Virus record (IMG/VR): IMGVR_UViG_3300047496_000268 | Location: 1 to 42,328 of that record | Direction: 5' to 3' (one strand) | DNA: 42,328 bases | DNA from: a virus | Part shown: in pieces, positions 16,069 through 21,709 of the stretch | How positions within the stretch are numbered: the stretch's first letter is position 1 | Layout: each line of letters starts with the position of its first letter | Notes under the pieces: model-generated | The model's database searches: none | Seen by the model: only the letters and a program-made list of their open reading frames with translations | Told to the model about the DNA's origin: nothing | Made by a program: the position numbers and the translations under genes

Positions 16069-16638
16069 CTAGAACGGGATGTCGTCAAGATTGATTGGTT
16101 CATCGCCAATGTCCTCAATAACTACATCGTCAGATTTAGGCGCACTTGTTGGCTCTGGAGCGTCATCTGCTTGATCTTCGCTTGGTGGCAATTCGGCACC
16201 GGCATTTACTTCGCTCAAACGCATAGCGTTCGGGTTATTTTTCTGGATTTTTTCAGCCAGATCAAAGCCGTTAGCCACGATGTCTTTTACGATCTGGGCT
16301 GGCAAATCACCAGGTGTACCGATAGGAGTAATCGTGTAGCGAATCTCCTTACCCTGCTTGCCGTTGGTGGTGATTTTAAGGTCAACCTTTCTAACGTCTC
16401 CGCCAAAGTCTGGATCGGAGTTAATTTCTTGGAACCTCTGGGCAAAGCCCGGACCCTTGTTAAGGATTTGAAGCTGTTTCAAGTCCAGGTTGTAGATCGC
16501 GAACGCGTACCGGGTGTTACCGTACTGGTCGTTGTAGACCATCGGGTCGCGGGTCAGCACTCGAATTTTGCAGGGAAAGTCTTTCAACCATAGCCCGCTA
16601 CTAAATGTTGCTCCGCTTAAAGCGTCTGTTTCAGCCAT
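16069..16638 (-). CDS. Single-stranded DNA-binding protein-like, 189 aa
   Basis: Residues 1-125 are a beta-rich body (KIRVLTRDPMVYNDQYGNTR, YAFAIYNLDLKQLQIL). Residues 145-189 are an acidic, disordered tail ending in NLDDIPF. A D-D-I-P-F tip is the protein-docking signature of bacterial SSB, so a role coating single-stranded DNA and recruiting partners is likely. Residues that would contact DNA were not assigned. It lies three genes from the PD-(D/E)XK nuclease, suggesting a recombination or replication module. Confidence 0.72.
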   Translation of the reverse strand: MAETDALSGATFSSGLWLKDFPCKIRVLTRDPMVYNDQYGNTRYAFAIYNLDLKQLQILNKGPGFAQRFQEINSDPDFGGDVRKVDLKITTNGKQGKEIRYTITPIGTPGDLPAQIVKDIVANGFDLAEKIQKNNPNAMRLSEVNAGAELPPSEDQADDAPEPTSAPKSDDVVIEDIGDEPINLDDIPF

Positions 16639-16825
16639 TTTTTGCTCCTTCTAAAATTATTGACTTAAATGTTTTCATATATTCACTCTCTGGTTCGATT
16701 AGGTCTAGTGTAGCCTTTAATCGTTCTTGGACAATTGGCTCGTCTCCCACAAGCGGATACAGGCTTTCTATATAGCAAGTAGCACTTCGTTTGCCATCCG
16801 AAACTGTTATTGAGTATTTAATCAC
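16631..16825 (-). CDS. Unknown protein, 64 aa
   Basis: A small protein starting MIKYSITVSDGKRSATCYIE with an acidic helix at its end. It overlaps both neighbours by four to eight bases. Function unknown; it may partner the SSB-like protein. Confidence 0.62.
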   Translation of the reverse strand: MIKYSITVSDGKRSATCYIESLYPLVGDEPIVQERLKATLDLIEPESEYMKTFKSIILEGAKNG

Positions 16826-17013
16826 GCTCCCTCCTTCTCCGCCAGTTCAGCCTGGCTAATTATATTCAGGACTCTAACGATTATGCTACCATCGTCTGCC
16901 TTGAGTTGCTCCCAGGTTACATCCTCTTTGGCTGCTTCGAGCGCCTGGATGAACTCGTAGGCACTCTGAGGGCTACCGTAAGTCAGTGTGATGGGTAAGT
17001 CAAACTCGGTCAT
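16822..17013 (-). CDS. Unknown protein, 63 aa
   Basis: Starts MTEFDLPITLTYGSPQSAYE and overlaps the nuclease gene end by four bases (ATGA). Acidic, with one hydrophobic strand at residues 45-54. No recognised motif. Confidence 0.62.
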   Translation of the reverse strand: MTEFDLPITLTYGSPQSAYEFIQALEAAKEDVTWEQLKADDGSIIVRVLNIISQAELAEKEGA

Positions 17014-18044
17014 TTCTCCTCCGGTACGACATCTGCGTATTTAACTTTCATTTCTTCGATTAGAGCTTCTGCTCCAGGATAGAATGCGTAGCACTCCACT
17101 AAAGTCTGCGCGTTCACCTTGCCGTCAATAGGCTTGCCCTCCTTAATTTTCTTAACGATATTCGACAAACGAAGTGCAGCGCTCTGGGCTGGTTTAGCGA
17201 ACTTATCCGGGTAGCTGAAGCCGTAGTCAGTTAGGTAGTTGGAATACTCGACCTTCCAGTTTTTGCTAAACTTCTCTTTTTTAGGGTCCCAAGCCAGCAA
17301 AGGTTCTTTGAGCTGTTTCCGAACGTCCTTGGCTTCCATAGCCAGGACTTCAGCCATCCGCGCAATGTCGTCCTGGTAGAGTTTATCCCACTTTTTACTG
17401 CGAGGTCGAATGATCCATTCCGTGATTCGGAAGTCATCACGCGACACATAAACCAGGAGTGTTGGGCGCTTAGTGTTTTTGGCATAGTGGAATGCCTGGA
17501 GCGCGTGGTGAACGTTTGGAGCTTCGCGGTACCGGTCAAACATTGTGCCCGCACAAGACTTTATTTCAACGTTGACGAGCTTAAGCCCTTTTGGGTACTT
17601 TTCGCGAAGCTGGGCGATCACAGACTCAGCCACAAGACTGAAGCTTTCCGGCAAGTCCCGCAGCCGAGCTGGGGTTATTTGGCGGATCGTACCGCCAGCC
17701 GTAAAGTCAGCTTTGCCAGTCACTTTGAGTGCACCGTCCGAATACTCAATGCGATGTTGGCTGGACTTTAAAATATGAGCCCGCGCTAAAATCTGCTGTA
17801 CAATCCATTCCGCTAAGTTACCGCCCTCAAACTTACGCCGTGAGCGCAAATTAGGTGGCGTGGTGGGCTTTCTGCCCTTCATGCGCCAGTATCTATCGTA
17901 ATAGGAACCACCGAGCTCTGAAGCCCATATATGGTTACGTGGCTCATACGCGTCCCGGCGGTTCTTTTGCAGAGCGCCGTTCCACATACCAGTTAAGGTC
18001 CAATCTTTATCTACGCCCCTTGTAGGGGCTGTTTGTTCGGTCAT
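17010..18044 (-). CDS. PD-(D/E)XK exonuclease (RecB/Cas4-like), 344 aa
   Basis: Residues about 70-200 carry the nuclease core: FEGGNLAEWIVQQILARA, then KVTGKADFTAGG (the Asp), then LVNVEIKSCAGT (the E-x-K pair), then NVHHALQAFHYAK (the Q-x-x-x-Y-type helix). This order fits PDDEXK_1 phage exonucleases that resect double-stranded DNA ends for annealing. It is the first gene of early operon A, with a strong promoter 36 bases upstream. No annealing protein is recognised, though the SSB-like neighbour could assist. Confidence 0.82.
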   Translation of the reverse strand: MTEQTAPTRGVDKDWTLTGMWNGALQKNRRDAYEPRNHIWASELGGSYYDRYWRMKGRKPTTPPNLRSRRKFEGGNLAEWIVQQILARAHILKSSQHRIEYSDGALKVTGKADFTAGGTIRQITPARLRDLPESFSLVAESVIAQLREKYPKGLKLVNVEIKSCAGTMFDRYREAPNVHHALQAFHYAKNTKRPTLLVYVSRDDFRITEWIIRPRSKKWDKLYQDDIARMAEVLAMEAKDVRKQLKEPLLAWDPKKEKFSKNWKVEYSNYLTDYGFSYPDKFAKPAQSAALRLSNIVKKIKEGKPIDGKVNAQTLVECYAFYPGAEALIEEMKVKYADVVPEEK

Positions 18045-18079
18045 AAATGATTACTCCTAATCGTTATTTGACTGTCCCC

Positions 18080-18122
18080 AGTCTAGCACACATCAGCACA
18101 ATAGTCAATACTTCAGCACAAT
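18080..18122 (-). promoter_or_regulatory. Early operon A promoter with tandem operator
   Basis: On the minus strand TTGACT (18103-18108) and TAGACT (18080-18085) are 17 bases apart. The spacer begins ATTGTGCTGATGT. A second ATTGTGCTGA copy lies 20 bases upstream (18113-18122), two helical turns away on the same face. The same sequence with one change sits in the promoter of early operon B at 28598-28607, so both operons probably answer to one regulator. Confidence 0.75.
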
Positions 18123-18160
18123 AATTCCACCTATTTCTTTTATCACCCCTTAAGCTTAAA

Positions 18161-18382
18161 ATGGAATTTGTGGAAAAAAATCCTGATGAACGAATTTTAA
18201 GTGCCGAGGAGATGGATGTAGCCAAGCATTTTTGCCTGGAAGCCCTAGCCTTCAGCGTCCGAGAGAAACAACTGGAGCGTGATGCTGCGATTGATCTGTT
18301 GGCTGAGTGGTTCCCGGATGATAGAGTAGCCGTTGCTAGCCTATATAGGCGCATCGCCTCTGGAAGCGGACAAAAAGCTTGA
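18161..18382 (+). CDS. Unknown acidic helical protein, 73 aa
   Basis: Begins ATG 18161 with no clear ribosome site. The sequence is helical and amphipathic (SAEEMDVAKHFCLEALAFSV, RDAAIDLLAEWFPDD), convincing as protein although it is divergent from operon A. Its stop overlaps the -35 box of the next promoter. Function unknown. Confidence 0.55.
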   Translation: MEFVEKNPDERILSAEEMDVAKHFCLEALAFSVREKQLERDAAIDLLAEWFPDDRVAVASLYRRIASGSGQKA

Positions 18383-18408
18383 CAACCAAATTAACTTAAG
18401 CTTATAGT
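18379..18408 (+). promoter_or_regulatory. Promoter for the redoxin/structured RNA region
   Basis: TTGACA (18379-18384), an 18-base spacer and TATAGT (18403-18408). The 18-bp spacing equals that of the two tRNA-array promoters at 20108 and 21457. The predicted start is near 18415. Immediately downstream the 11-mer TATGACGTGAT occurs twice (18422-18432 and 18478-18488). Confidence 0.7.
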
Positions 18409-18450
18409 TCTAAGCACTATTTATGACGTGATAATCATAAATACAAAGGC

Positions 18451-18476
18451 AAAGAAAAACGCCACTAGGCGTGGCG
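18451..18476 (-). terminator. Intrinsic terminator, minus strand
   Basis: On the minus strand the stem CGCCAC/GTGGCG with a five-base loop is followed by TTTTTCTTT. It would stop transcripts coming leftwards from the 19857-20084 gene and insulate early operon A. On the plus strand the hairpin lacks a T run. Confidence 0.65.
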
Positions 18477-18487
18477 CTATGACGTGA

Positions 18488-18497
18488 TGTATATACA
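18488..18497. promoter_or_regulatory. Isolated TGTATATACA site
   Basis: One exact copy of the palindrome that is clustered at 28.7-30.4 kb. It lies about 75 bases downstream of the TATAGT promoter and directly after the second TATGACGTGAT repeat, where a bound protein could act as a roadblock. Confidence 0.5.
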
Positions 18498-18594
18498 CTA
18501 TCACCAGTAGCAAATCTTTGTCAATACCCAAAGCTTAAATTCCGGACGGGTTAAGAACCGGAAGCCACCGAAACCTCATGAAGGGAACGGAAAT

Positions 18595-18671
18595 AGGGCA
18601 AGCACGGCGGACGCGCCACTAGCTGAAAGATTAGACAGGACGGTGACTAACCTTCCAGCTTGCTTATGCCT
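18595..18671 (+). ncRNA. Candidate structured RNA (three-way junction)
   Basis: The 477 bases from 18383 to 18859 hold no gene. Within them an outer helix (AAGCA with TGCTT, extended by GGC/GCC) encloses a GGCG-GACG-CGCC tetraloop hairpin. It also encloses a longer arm with AGCTG/CAGCT, AAG/CTT and TTAG/CTAA helices separated by two A-C mismatches. No reading frame fits. It may be a leader of the redoxin gene or a free RNA; no known family was recognised. Confidence 0.5.
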
Positions 18672-18797
18672 CGAACATTAACAATTCAGGTTTTTCTGTC
18701 TCGCGGTCTTTCCAACACAAAGCACCACCTATTCCTATTCAGCTAAACAAAAATAGGGTAAAATTACGAGCAGACAAACCTGAGTTAGTAACTAGCT

Positions 18798-18832
18798 CGC
18801 CAGGTAGCGGTGCCCACCCCCTCTACTTGGCG
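18798..18832 (+). promoter_or_regulatory. Leader hairpin before the redoxin gene
   Basis: CGCCAGGTAG pairs with CTACTTGGCG (10 bp, one G-U) around a 15-base C-rich loop. The loop edge CCCTC is complementary to part of the downstream ribosome site GGAGGG, so a pseudoknot could mask it. Confidence 0.5.
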
Positions 18833-18859
18833 AAGTGGTTATTAGCAAAGGAGGGTCTC

Positions 18860-19105
18860 ATGCAAATCACTATCTTCACAACAAACACTTGCGCTTACTG
18901 CGCGATGGTTAAAAAATATCTGGATCACAAAAATCTAAAATACGAAGTCATAAATTTGGACGACCATCCGGAACGAAACCAGGAAGCTTTTGATATTTCT
19001 GGTGGAGCTATGACAGTACCAATTACAATCATCCGGCGTGACCAAGCCGAGCCAAAAGTCGTGGTTGGTTGGCAGATAGGTCAGTTAGCAGCAGCTATCG
19101 CGTAA
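18860..19105 (+). CDS. Glutaredoxin/NrdH-like redoxin, 81 aa
   Basis: ATG 18860 follows GGAGG with normal spacing. The N-terminus MQITIFTTNTCAYCAMVKKY contains the redox motif C-A-Y-C at residues 11-14, and AMTVPITII has the cis-proline TVP of the thioredoxin fold. Length matches NrdH/glutaredoxin (75-85 residues). Such phage proteins usually supply electrons to ribonucleotide reductase, but no reductase gene is seen here, so the host enzyme would be the partner. Confidence 0.88.
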   Translation: MQITIFTTNTCAYCAMVKKYLDHKNLKYEVINLDDHPERNQEAFDISGGAMTVPITIIRRDQAEPKVVVGWQIGQLAAAIA

Positions 19106-19113
19106 GGGCTCTC

Positions 19114-19184
19114 CCCTGCCCTCGCATGGGTGTCGCTTGAAAATGGGTTTGACACCTTAGCCAAAATATGACGGAAGAGCAGGG
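19114..19184 (+). other. Nested inverted repeats after the redoxin gene
   Basis: CCCTGC (19114-19119) pairs with GCAGGG (19179-19184), enclosing GGTGTC/GACACC (19129-19134 with 19151-19156). No T run follows, so it is not a standard terminator. The rest of 19106-19273 has no gene; a 12-mer GGGAAGTGGTAA occurs twice in it. Confidence 0.4.
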
Positions 19185-19273
19185 AAGTGGTAACTACCTC
19201 TGTTATGTGTTGTAATAATTATTTAGCTGTTTTTGGGCTTGAGGGAACCGGGGAAGTGGTAAAATAGAGCTAT

Positions 19274-19348
19274 GGGGATGCCAGGTTTGATGCCTCTGAG
19301 TCTACAAAGCTTACGCAGACGTGGGTTCGATTCCCACCATCTCCACCA
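19274..19348 (+). tRNA. tRNA-like element with tmRNA-like ends
   Basis: GGGGATG pairs with CATCTCC, followed by ACCA, and the T arm GTGGG-TTCGATT-CCCAC is canonical. The rest is not: the D arm lacks the GG pair and the middle gives a weak arm whose loop CTACAAA would read ACA. The two ends closely resemble those of tmRNA (GGGGxTG and ACGTGGG...CTCCACCA), but there is no room for a tag reading frame. It may be a degenerate tRNA or a minimal tmRNA acceptor mimic. Confidence 0.45.
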
Positions 19349-19362
19349 TTTAGATTTCGGAG

Positions 19363-19368
19363 TATAAT
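19363..19368 (+). promoter_or_regulatory. -10 box of a leaderless gene
   Basis: A perfect TATAAT lies six bases before ATG 19375, so the transcript probably begins at the start codon. The -35 region is poor. Confidence 0.55.
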
Positions 19369-19374
19369 GTGCTT

Positions 19375-19734
19375 ATGAATAGCTCAGTACAACCGCCAAG
19401 CCTTGAACAACTTTTGTACTTGATACCTGCCTACCTGGACGATCCAGACGGACGGGTGTTTTTGCATTTGCAGCCTTGGCATGACCGGCGCGGTTGGAAT
19501 GCTTTTTATGGCGCGGTAGACGAATTCGGCATGGGTGTTCATCCATTCTTCCGGGCGGACGGCAAGAACCCGGTGGAAGCTTTATTAAACTTAAACGGTA
19601 TGCTGAAAATGGCAAACTGGAGTTTGGAGCCTGACCCAAATGGGCAAGTGGAAGAAGAATCGCGGGAACCAAAAACGCTGGGCGAAGAGACACCTGATAA
19701 ACCAGCACGGGGCGATCTGCCAAGTATTGGGTAA
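19375..19734 (+). CDS. Unknown protein, 119 aa, probably leaderless
   Basis: ATG 19375 is placed exactly where transcription should start from the TATAAT at 19363. Residues 1-85 look folded (EQLLYLIPAYLDDPDGRVFL, WNAFYGAVDEFGMGVHPFFR). The last 30 residues are acidic and overlap the HNH gene in another frame. No recognised family. Confidence 0.65.
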   Translation: MNSSVQPPSLEQLLYLIPAYLDDPDGRVFLHLQPWHDRRGWNAFYGAVDEFGMGVHPFFRADGKNPVEALLNLNGMLKMANWSLEPDPNGQVEEESREPKTLGEETPDKPARGDLPSIG

Positions 19735-19897
19735 CCACCCGATTGATAAAATGCACGACATCACACTAGACCACGTAGTGCCCAAAGCACACGGGGGTTC
19801 TGATTTATTAGACAATTTGCAGTTGGCTTGCTATAAGCATAACCACGAAAAGGATTCTATGACGCAGGAGGAATTTCTGGAATTTCAGGAGCTATAG
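19640..19897 (+). CDS. Small HNH endonuclease, 85 aa
   Basis: The motif LDHVVPKAHGGSDLLDNLQL then ACYKHNHEK (residues 43-70) is a full HNH core: D-H, N, and the final H-N. It is one of three HNH-type genes in the genome. The N-terminus is basic (MGKWKKNRGNQKRWAKRH). Its position beside the tRNA arrays suggests either homing or a role in DNA processing; phage HNH proteins near tRNA genes are common. Confidence 0.82.
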   Translation: MGKWKKNRGNQKRWAKRHLINQHGAICQVLGNHPIDKMHDITLDHVVPKAHGGSDLLDNLQLACYKHNHEKDSMTQEEFLEFQEL

Positions 19898-20084
19898 GGA
19901 AGGGGATCACTTCGGCTTGGAGGGGCATCTGTCCGCTTTGTTGGTACATAACTGTTTCTAAAAAAGCTAGGTCGCCGATCAGTCGGGCTTCTTTCTCAGC
20001 CAGGTAACTGTGCATTGCCTCAACCTCTGGCTGAGTTAAGCGCTCCACGTTGAATTTGATCCCATCTATGCGTCTCGTAGTCAT
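19857..20084 (-). CDS. Unknown protein, 75 aa
   Basis: ATG 20084 (MTTRRIDGIKFNVERLTQPE) is preferred over the open frame to 20120, which would run into the -35 box of the tRNA array promoter; AAGGAGT lies 12 bases before it. Residues 1-50 are charged helix; the end is Pro-rich (PFPIAPEIPEIPPAS). It overlaps the HNH gene end on the other strand. Confidence 0.55.
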   Translation of the reverse strand: MTTRRIDGIKFNVERLTQPEVEAMHSYLAEKEARLIGDLAFLETVMYQQSGQMPLQAEVIPFPIAPEIPEIPPAS

Positions 20085-20107
20085 AAGCACTACTGTACTC
20101 CTTGGAT

Positions 20108-20137
20108 TTGACAAGCGCAAATACTTTGTGCTAGGGT
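20108..20137 (+). promoter_or_regulatory. Promoter of tRNA array 1
   Basis: TTGACA (20108-20113), an 18-base spacer ending TGC, then TAGGGT (20132-20137) and AAAAT. The promoter of array 2 at 21457 has the same -35, the same spacing and the same TGCTAGGGTA -10 region. The start codon of leader peptide 1 is seven bases past the -10 box, so the RNA is probably leaderless. Confidence 0.72.
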
Positions 20138-20143
20138 AAAATC

Positions 20144-20212
20144 ATGACAACTATATGCCAGAACCCGGTCAACCGCAAACACGATAATATCGTGTCGGTT
20201 CTTGGTGCATAA
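20144..20212 (+). CDS. Leader peptide 1 (tRNA array 1 attenuator), 22 aa
   Basis: ATG to TAA with no ribosome site, starting at the predicted transcription start. Residues 4-17 read ICQNPVNRKHDNIV. Every one of these amino acids has its tRNA in the array just downstream, and ten of that array's eleven isotypes are represented (only Trp is missing). Codon region CCAGAACC pairs with GGTTCTTGG further on in the ORF, a possible protector hairpin. The 3' end pairs with the terminator arm. The composition and structure indicate a classic attenuator leader whose translation is the signal. Confidence 0.72.
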   Translation: MTTICQNPVNRKHDNIVSVLGA

Positions 20213-20274
20213 GTTGTAGCACATTTTAAGAAGCAACAAGCATCAATGAACCGCCAACCACAGGCGGTTTTTTT
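20196..20274 (+). promoter_or_regulatory. Antiterminator/terminator switch 1
   Basis: Leader segment CGGTTC (20196-20201) pairs with GAACCG (20248-20253), extended by GGTGC/GCATC (20204-20208 with 20240-20244) and GTTG/CAAC. The partner GAACCG is also the 5' arm of the terminator AACCGCC/GGCGGTT (20249-20255 with 20263-20269), which is followed by seven T. The two folds exclude each other. A ribosome at the leader stop covers the first segment and favours termination. Confidence 0.72.
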
Positions 20275-20350
20275 GTACCTAGCGCCCAGTCTTTGGTGGG
20301 AGACGGCGTAGACAGCATACGGTTAAAGGCTCCGTACCGGCTAGGTTTTT

Positions 20351-20425
20351 AAGAGATTAGTGTCAATGGCAGCACGGCGGATTCCAAACCCGCAAGCGAG
20401 AGTTCAAATCTTTCATCTCTTGCCA
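20351..20425 (+). tRNA. tRNA-Trp (CCA)
   Basis: Acceptor AAGAGAT/ATCTCTT with G73 and encoded CCA. The anticodon loop TTCCAAA reads CCA and the T loop TTCAAAT is canonical. First tRNA of array 1. The stretch 20275-20350 before it has weak hairpins but no gene. Confidence 0.88.
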
Positions 20426-20428
20426 CGT

Positions 20429-20506
20429 CAGGGTATAGCTCACGTTTAGCAGAGCGCTGGGTTTGGGACTCAGAGGCAGGGGGGGCAGCACCTCCTACCC
20501 TGACCA
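20429..20506 (+). tRNA. tRNA-Pro (TGG)
   Basis: Acceptor CAGGGTA/TACCCTG, A73, CCA. Stem CTGGG/CTCAG with loop TTTGGGA reads TGG. The T stem GGGGG/CCTCC closes a loop GGCAGCA that lacks the usual TTC. Confidence 0.85.
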
Positions 20507-20511
20507 GATAA

Positions 20512-20585
20512 CGGGATATAGCTCAATAGTAGAGCACACGCCTGATACGCGTGTGACCAAGGGGCAGAACCTTGTATCCCCACCA
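20512..20585 (+). tRNA. tRNA-Ile (GAT)
   Basis: Stem CACGC/GCGTG with loop CTGATAC reads GAT. T stem CAAGG/CCTTG has the unusual loop GGCAGAA. Acceptor CGGGATA/TATCCCC leaves a C-C mismatch at 1-72. CCA is encoded. Confidence 0.82.
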
Positions 20586-20588
20586 AGT

Positions 20589-20663
20589 GGACCCGTAGCT
20601 CAGAGGCAGAGCATCCGCCTTTTAAGCGGAACGGCGAGATTTCGAAATTCTCTGGGTCCTCCA
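20589..20663 (+). tRNA. tRNA-Lys (TTT)
   Basis: Acceptor GGACCCG/TGGGTCC, T73, CCA. Stem TCCGC/GCGGA with loop CTTTTAA reads TTT. T loop TTCGAAA. Confidence 0.92.
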
Positions 20664-20666
20664 TAA

Positions 20667-20739
20667 CCGCGTGTAGCTCAGTGGTTAGAGCGCCCCGCTT
20701 TGGGCGGGGAGGTCGGTGGTTCGAATCCACCCTCGCGGG
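20667..20739 (+). tRNA. tRNA-Gln (TTG), CCA not encoded
   Basis: Acceptor CCGCGTG/CTCGCGG with G73 followed by CTA rather than CCA. Stem CCCCG/CGGGG with loop CTTTGGG reads TTG. A shifted reading would give TGG (Pro), but it breaks the stem; Gln also agrees with the Gln codon in leader peptide 1. T arm GGTGG-TTCGAAT-CCACC is canonical. Confidence 0.72.
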
Positions 20740-20743
20740 CTAT

Positions 20744-20817
20744 CGGCAATTAGCTCAATGGGAGAGCGCTCGTCTTATATGCGAGTGACGACAGATCGAA
20801 ACTGTCATTGCCCACCA
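20744..20817 (+). tRNA. tRNA-Ile (TAT)
   Basis: Stem CTCGT/GCGAG with loop CTTATAT reads TAT, for the rare Ile codon ATA that occurs in leader peptide 1. T arm GACAG-ATCGAAA-CTGTC. Acceptor CGGCAAT/ATTGCCC has a C-C mismatch at 1-72. CCA is encoded. Confidence 0.82.
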
Positions 20818-20893
20818 GCCCGGCTAGCTCAACGGCTAGAGCGTCTATCTTACACGTAGAGGGTTGTAGGTTCGAATCCTACGCTGGGTACCA
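20818..20893 (+). tRNA. tRNA-Val (TAC)
   Basis: Starts on the base after the previous CCA. Acceptor GCCCGGC/GCTGGGT, A73, CCA. Stem TCTAT/GTAGA with loop CTTACAC reads TAC. T arm GTAGG-TTCGAAT-CCTAC. Confidence 0.92.
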
Positions 20894-20897
20894 ATTT

Positions 20898-20972
20898 ACT
20901 TCGCTAGGCTAACGGATAAACCTTTTGGCTTCGAACCAAACATTGCCCGTTCGAATCGGGCGCGGGGTACCA
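20898..20972 (+). tRNA. tRNA-Arg (TCG)
   Basis: Acceptor ACTTCGC/GCGGGGT, A73, CCA. Stem TTTGG/CCAAA with loop CTTCGAA reads TCG. T arm GCCCG-TTCGAAT-CGGGC. Confidence 0.9.
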
Positions 20973-20984
20973 ATTTAACATTTT

Positions 20985-21064
20985 GTGGAGAACGAAGAAG
21001 AAGTAGACGATTCGCCGTCCTGTGAAGACGGAGGAAGCCAGCGCGCGTCTGGTCGTTCACCCCA
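20985..21064 (+). tRNA. tRNA-His (GTG), degenerate ends
   Basis: Stem CCGTC/GACGG with loop CTGTGAA reads GTG, and the 3' end CCCCA gives the C73 expected for His. The acceptor pairs over only about five bases (GTGGA with TTCAC), the D arm is poorly formed and the T loop is CGCGCGT. It is probably a real but divergent tRNA. Confidence 0.6.
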
Positions 21065-21069
21065 GGTAT

Positions 21070-21144
21070 GCTGTTGTAGCTCAAGAGCAGAGCACTCCCC
21101 TGTCACGGGAGAGGTTGCGGTGGCGGAATCCGTCAGCAGCGCCA
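21070..21144 (+). tRNA. tRNA-Asp (GTC)
   Basis: Acceptor GCTGTTG/CAGCAGC, G73, CCA. Stem CTCCC/GGGAG with loop CTGTCAC reads GTC. The T loop GGCGGAA is non-canonical. Confidence 0.87.
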
Positions 21145-21149
21145 AATAA

Positions 21150-21223
21150 TCTTTGATAGTTTAGTGGTAAAACGCCTCCCTGTTAAGGAGTTGTCCCAGG
21201 TTCGAGCCCTGGTCGAAGAGCCA
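21150..21223 (+). tRNA. tRNA-Asn (GTT)
   Basis: Acceptor TCTTTGA/TCGAAGA, G73, CCA. Loop CTGTTAA reads GTT. T arm CCAGG-TTCGAGC-CCTGG. Confidence 0.92.
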
Positions 21224-21227
21224 AGAT

Positions 21228-21302
21228 GGAACGTTGGCTGAGTGGTAAAAGCTTTCGATTGCAAACCGAAGAACACTGGTTCGACTCCAGTACGTTCCTC
21301 CA
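21228..21302 (+). tRNA. tRNA-Cys (GCA)
   Basis: Acceptor GGAACGT/ACGTTCC, T73 as usual for Cys, CCA. Loop TTGCAAA reads GCA. T arm ACTGG-TTCGACT-CCAGT. Confidence 0.93.
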
Positions 21303-21305
21303 TAA

Positions 21306-21376
21306 ACCTCCGTCCTAGGACAGGTGAAAGGTGTTCTAAGCCTTAATGTAGGGTTCGACTCCTTACGGGGGTACCA
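21306..21376 (+). tRNA. tRNA-Arg (TCT)
   Basis: Acceptor ACCTCCG/CGGGGGT, A73, CCA. Stem AAGGT/GCCTT with loop GTTCTAA reads TCT. The D arm is short (CCT/AGG). T arm TAGGG-TTCGACT-CCTTA. Confidence 0.85.
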
Positions 21377-21377
21377 A

Positions 21378-21454
21378 GGGCTCATAGCTCAGCCGGTCAG
21401 AGCATCTGCCTCTTAAGCAGGATGTCCTGGGTTCGAACCCCAGTGAGCCCTCCA
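21378..21454 (+). tRNA. tRNA-Lys (CTT)
   Basis: Acceptor GGGCTCA/TGAGCCC, T73, CCA. Loop CTCTTAA reads CTT. T arm CTGGG-TTCGAAC-CCCAG. Last tRNA of array 1; the next promoter starts two bases later, with no terminator between. Confidence 0.95.
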
Positions 21455-21456
21455 AT

Positions 21457-21486
21457 TTGACAAACTAATTAGCACTATGCTAGGGT
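21457..21486 (+). promoter_or_regulatory. Promoter of tRNA array 2
   Basis: TTGACA (21457-21462), an 18-base spacer ending in TGC, then TAGGGT (21481-21486) and AGAA. It matches the array 1 promoter in both boxes and spacing. The leader ATG lies nine bases after the -10 box, so there is almost no untranslated leader. Confidence 0.72.
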
Positions 21487-21495
21487 AGAAAAGTT

Positions 21496-21555
21496 ATGAG
21501 TAACTACGAGCAACAGACAGAAGCCGGTACCACCCTCCACGAGGTTTCTTCTTAG
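21496..21555 (+). CDS. Leader peptide 2 (tRNA array 2 attenuator), 19 aa
   Basis: The peptide reads MSNYEQQTEAGTTLHEVSS. Its core EQQTEAGTT uses only Glu, Gln, Thr, Ala and Gly, the isotypes of the array downstream. Both Gln codons (CAA, CAG) and both Glu codons (GAG, GAA) appear, matching the four separate Gln and Glu tRNAs of that array (TTG, CTG, CTC, TTC). Segment AGAAGCC inside the ORF can pair with GGTTTCT near its end, a possible protector. No ribosome site is visible. Confidence 0.75.
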   Translation: MSNYEQQTEAGTTLHEVSS

Positions 21556-21614
21556 CACCCGTACATAACCACCCAAATAGAAGAAGAGACCTCGGCGAGC
21601 ACCGAGGTTTTTTT
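21540..21614 (+). promoter_or_regulatory. Antiterminator/terminator switch 2
   Basis: The last codons of leader 2, CGAGGTTTCTTCTT (21540-21553), pair with AAGAAGAGACCTCG (21581-21594) over 14 continuous pairs with one G-U. The second strand contains the 5' arm of the terminator ACCTCGG/CCGAGGT (21589-21595 with 21602-21608), followed by a T run to 21614. The two structures are mutually exclusive, the defining feature of an attenuator. Confidence 0.8.
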
Positions 21615-21628
21615 GTACCTTTCAATCT

Positions 21629-21704
21629 GGCGGATTAGTTCACCTGGCTAAAATAACTCCCTTGTAACGAGTAGCACTCGGTTCGAGTCCGAGATTCGCC
21701 TCCA
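21629..21704 (+). tRNA. tRNA-Thr (TGT)
   Basis: Acceptor GGCGGAT/ATTCGCC, T73, CCA. Loop CTTGTAA reads TGT. T arm CTCGG-TTCGAGT-CCGAG. First tRNA of array 2. Confidence 0.9.
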
Positions 21705-21709
21705 AATAT

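Noticed and set aside
17010-18044. Cas4 of a phage-borne CRISPR system
   Set aside because: The nuclease lacks the visible four-Cys cluster of Cas4, and no CRISPR or other cas genes are present.
19274-19348. Calling this element tRNA-Cys (ACA)
   Set aside because: Anticodon ACA is almost never used, the D arm is abnormal, and a normal tRNA-Cys (GCA) exists at 21228.
20667-20739. Reading this tRNA as Pro (TGG)
   Set aside because: It needs a shifted anticodon stem; the perfect CCCCG/CGGGG stem gives TTG, G73 is usual for Gln, and leader peptide 1 contains Gln. Not fully excluded.
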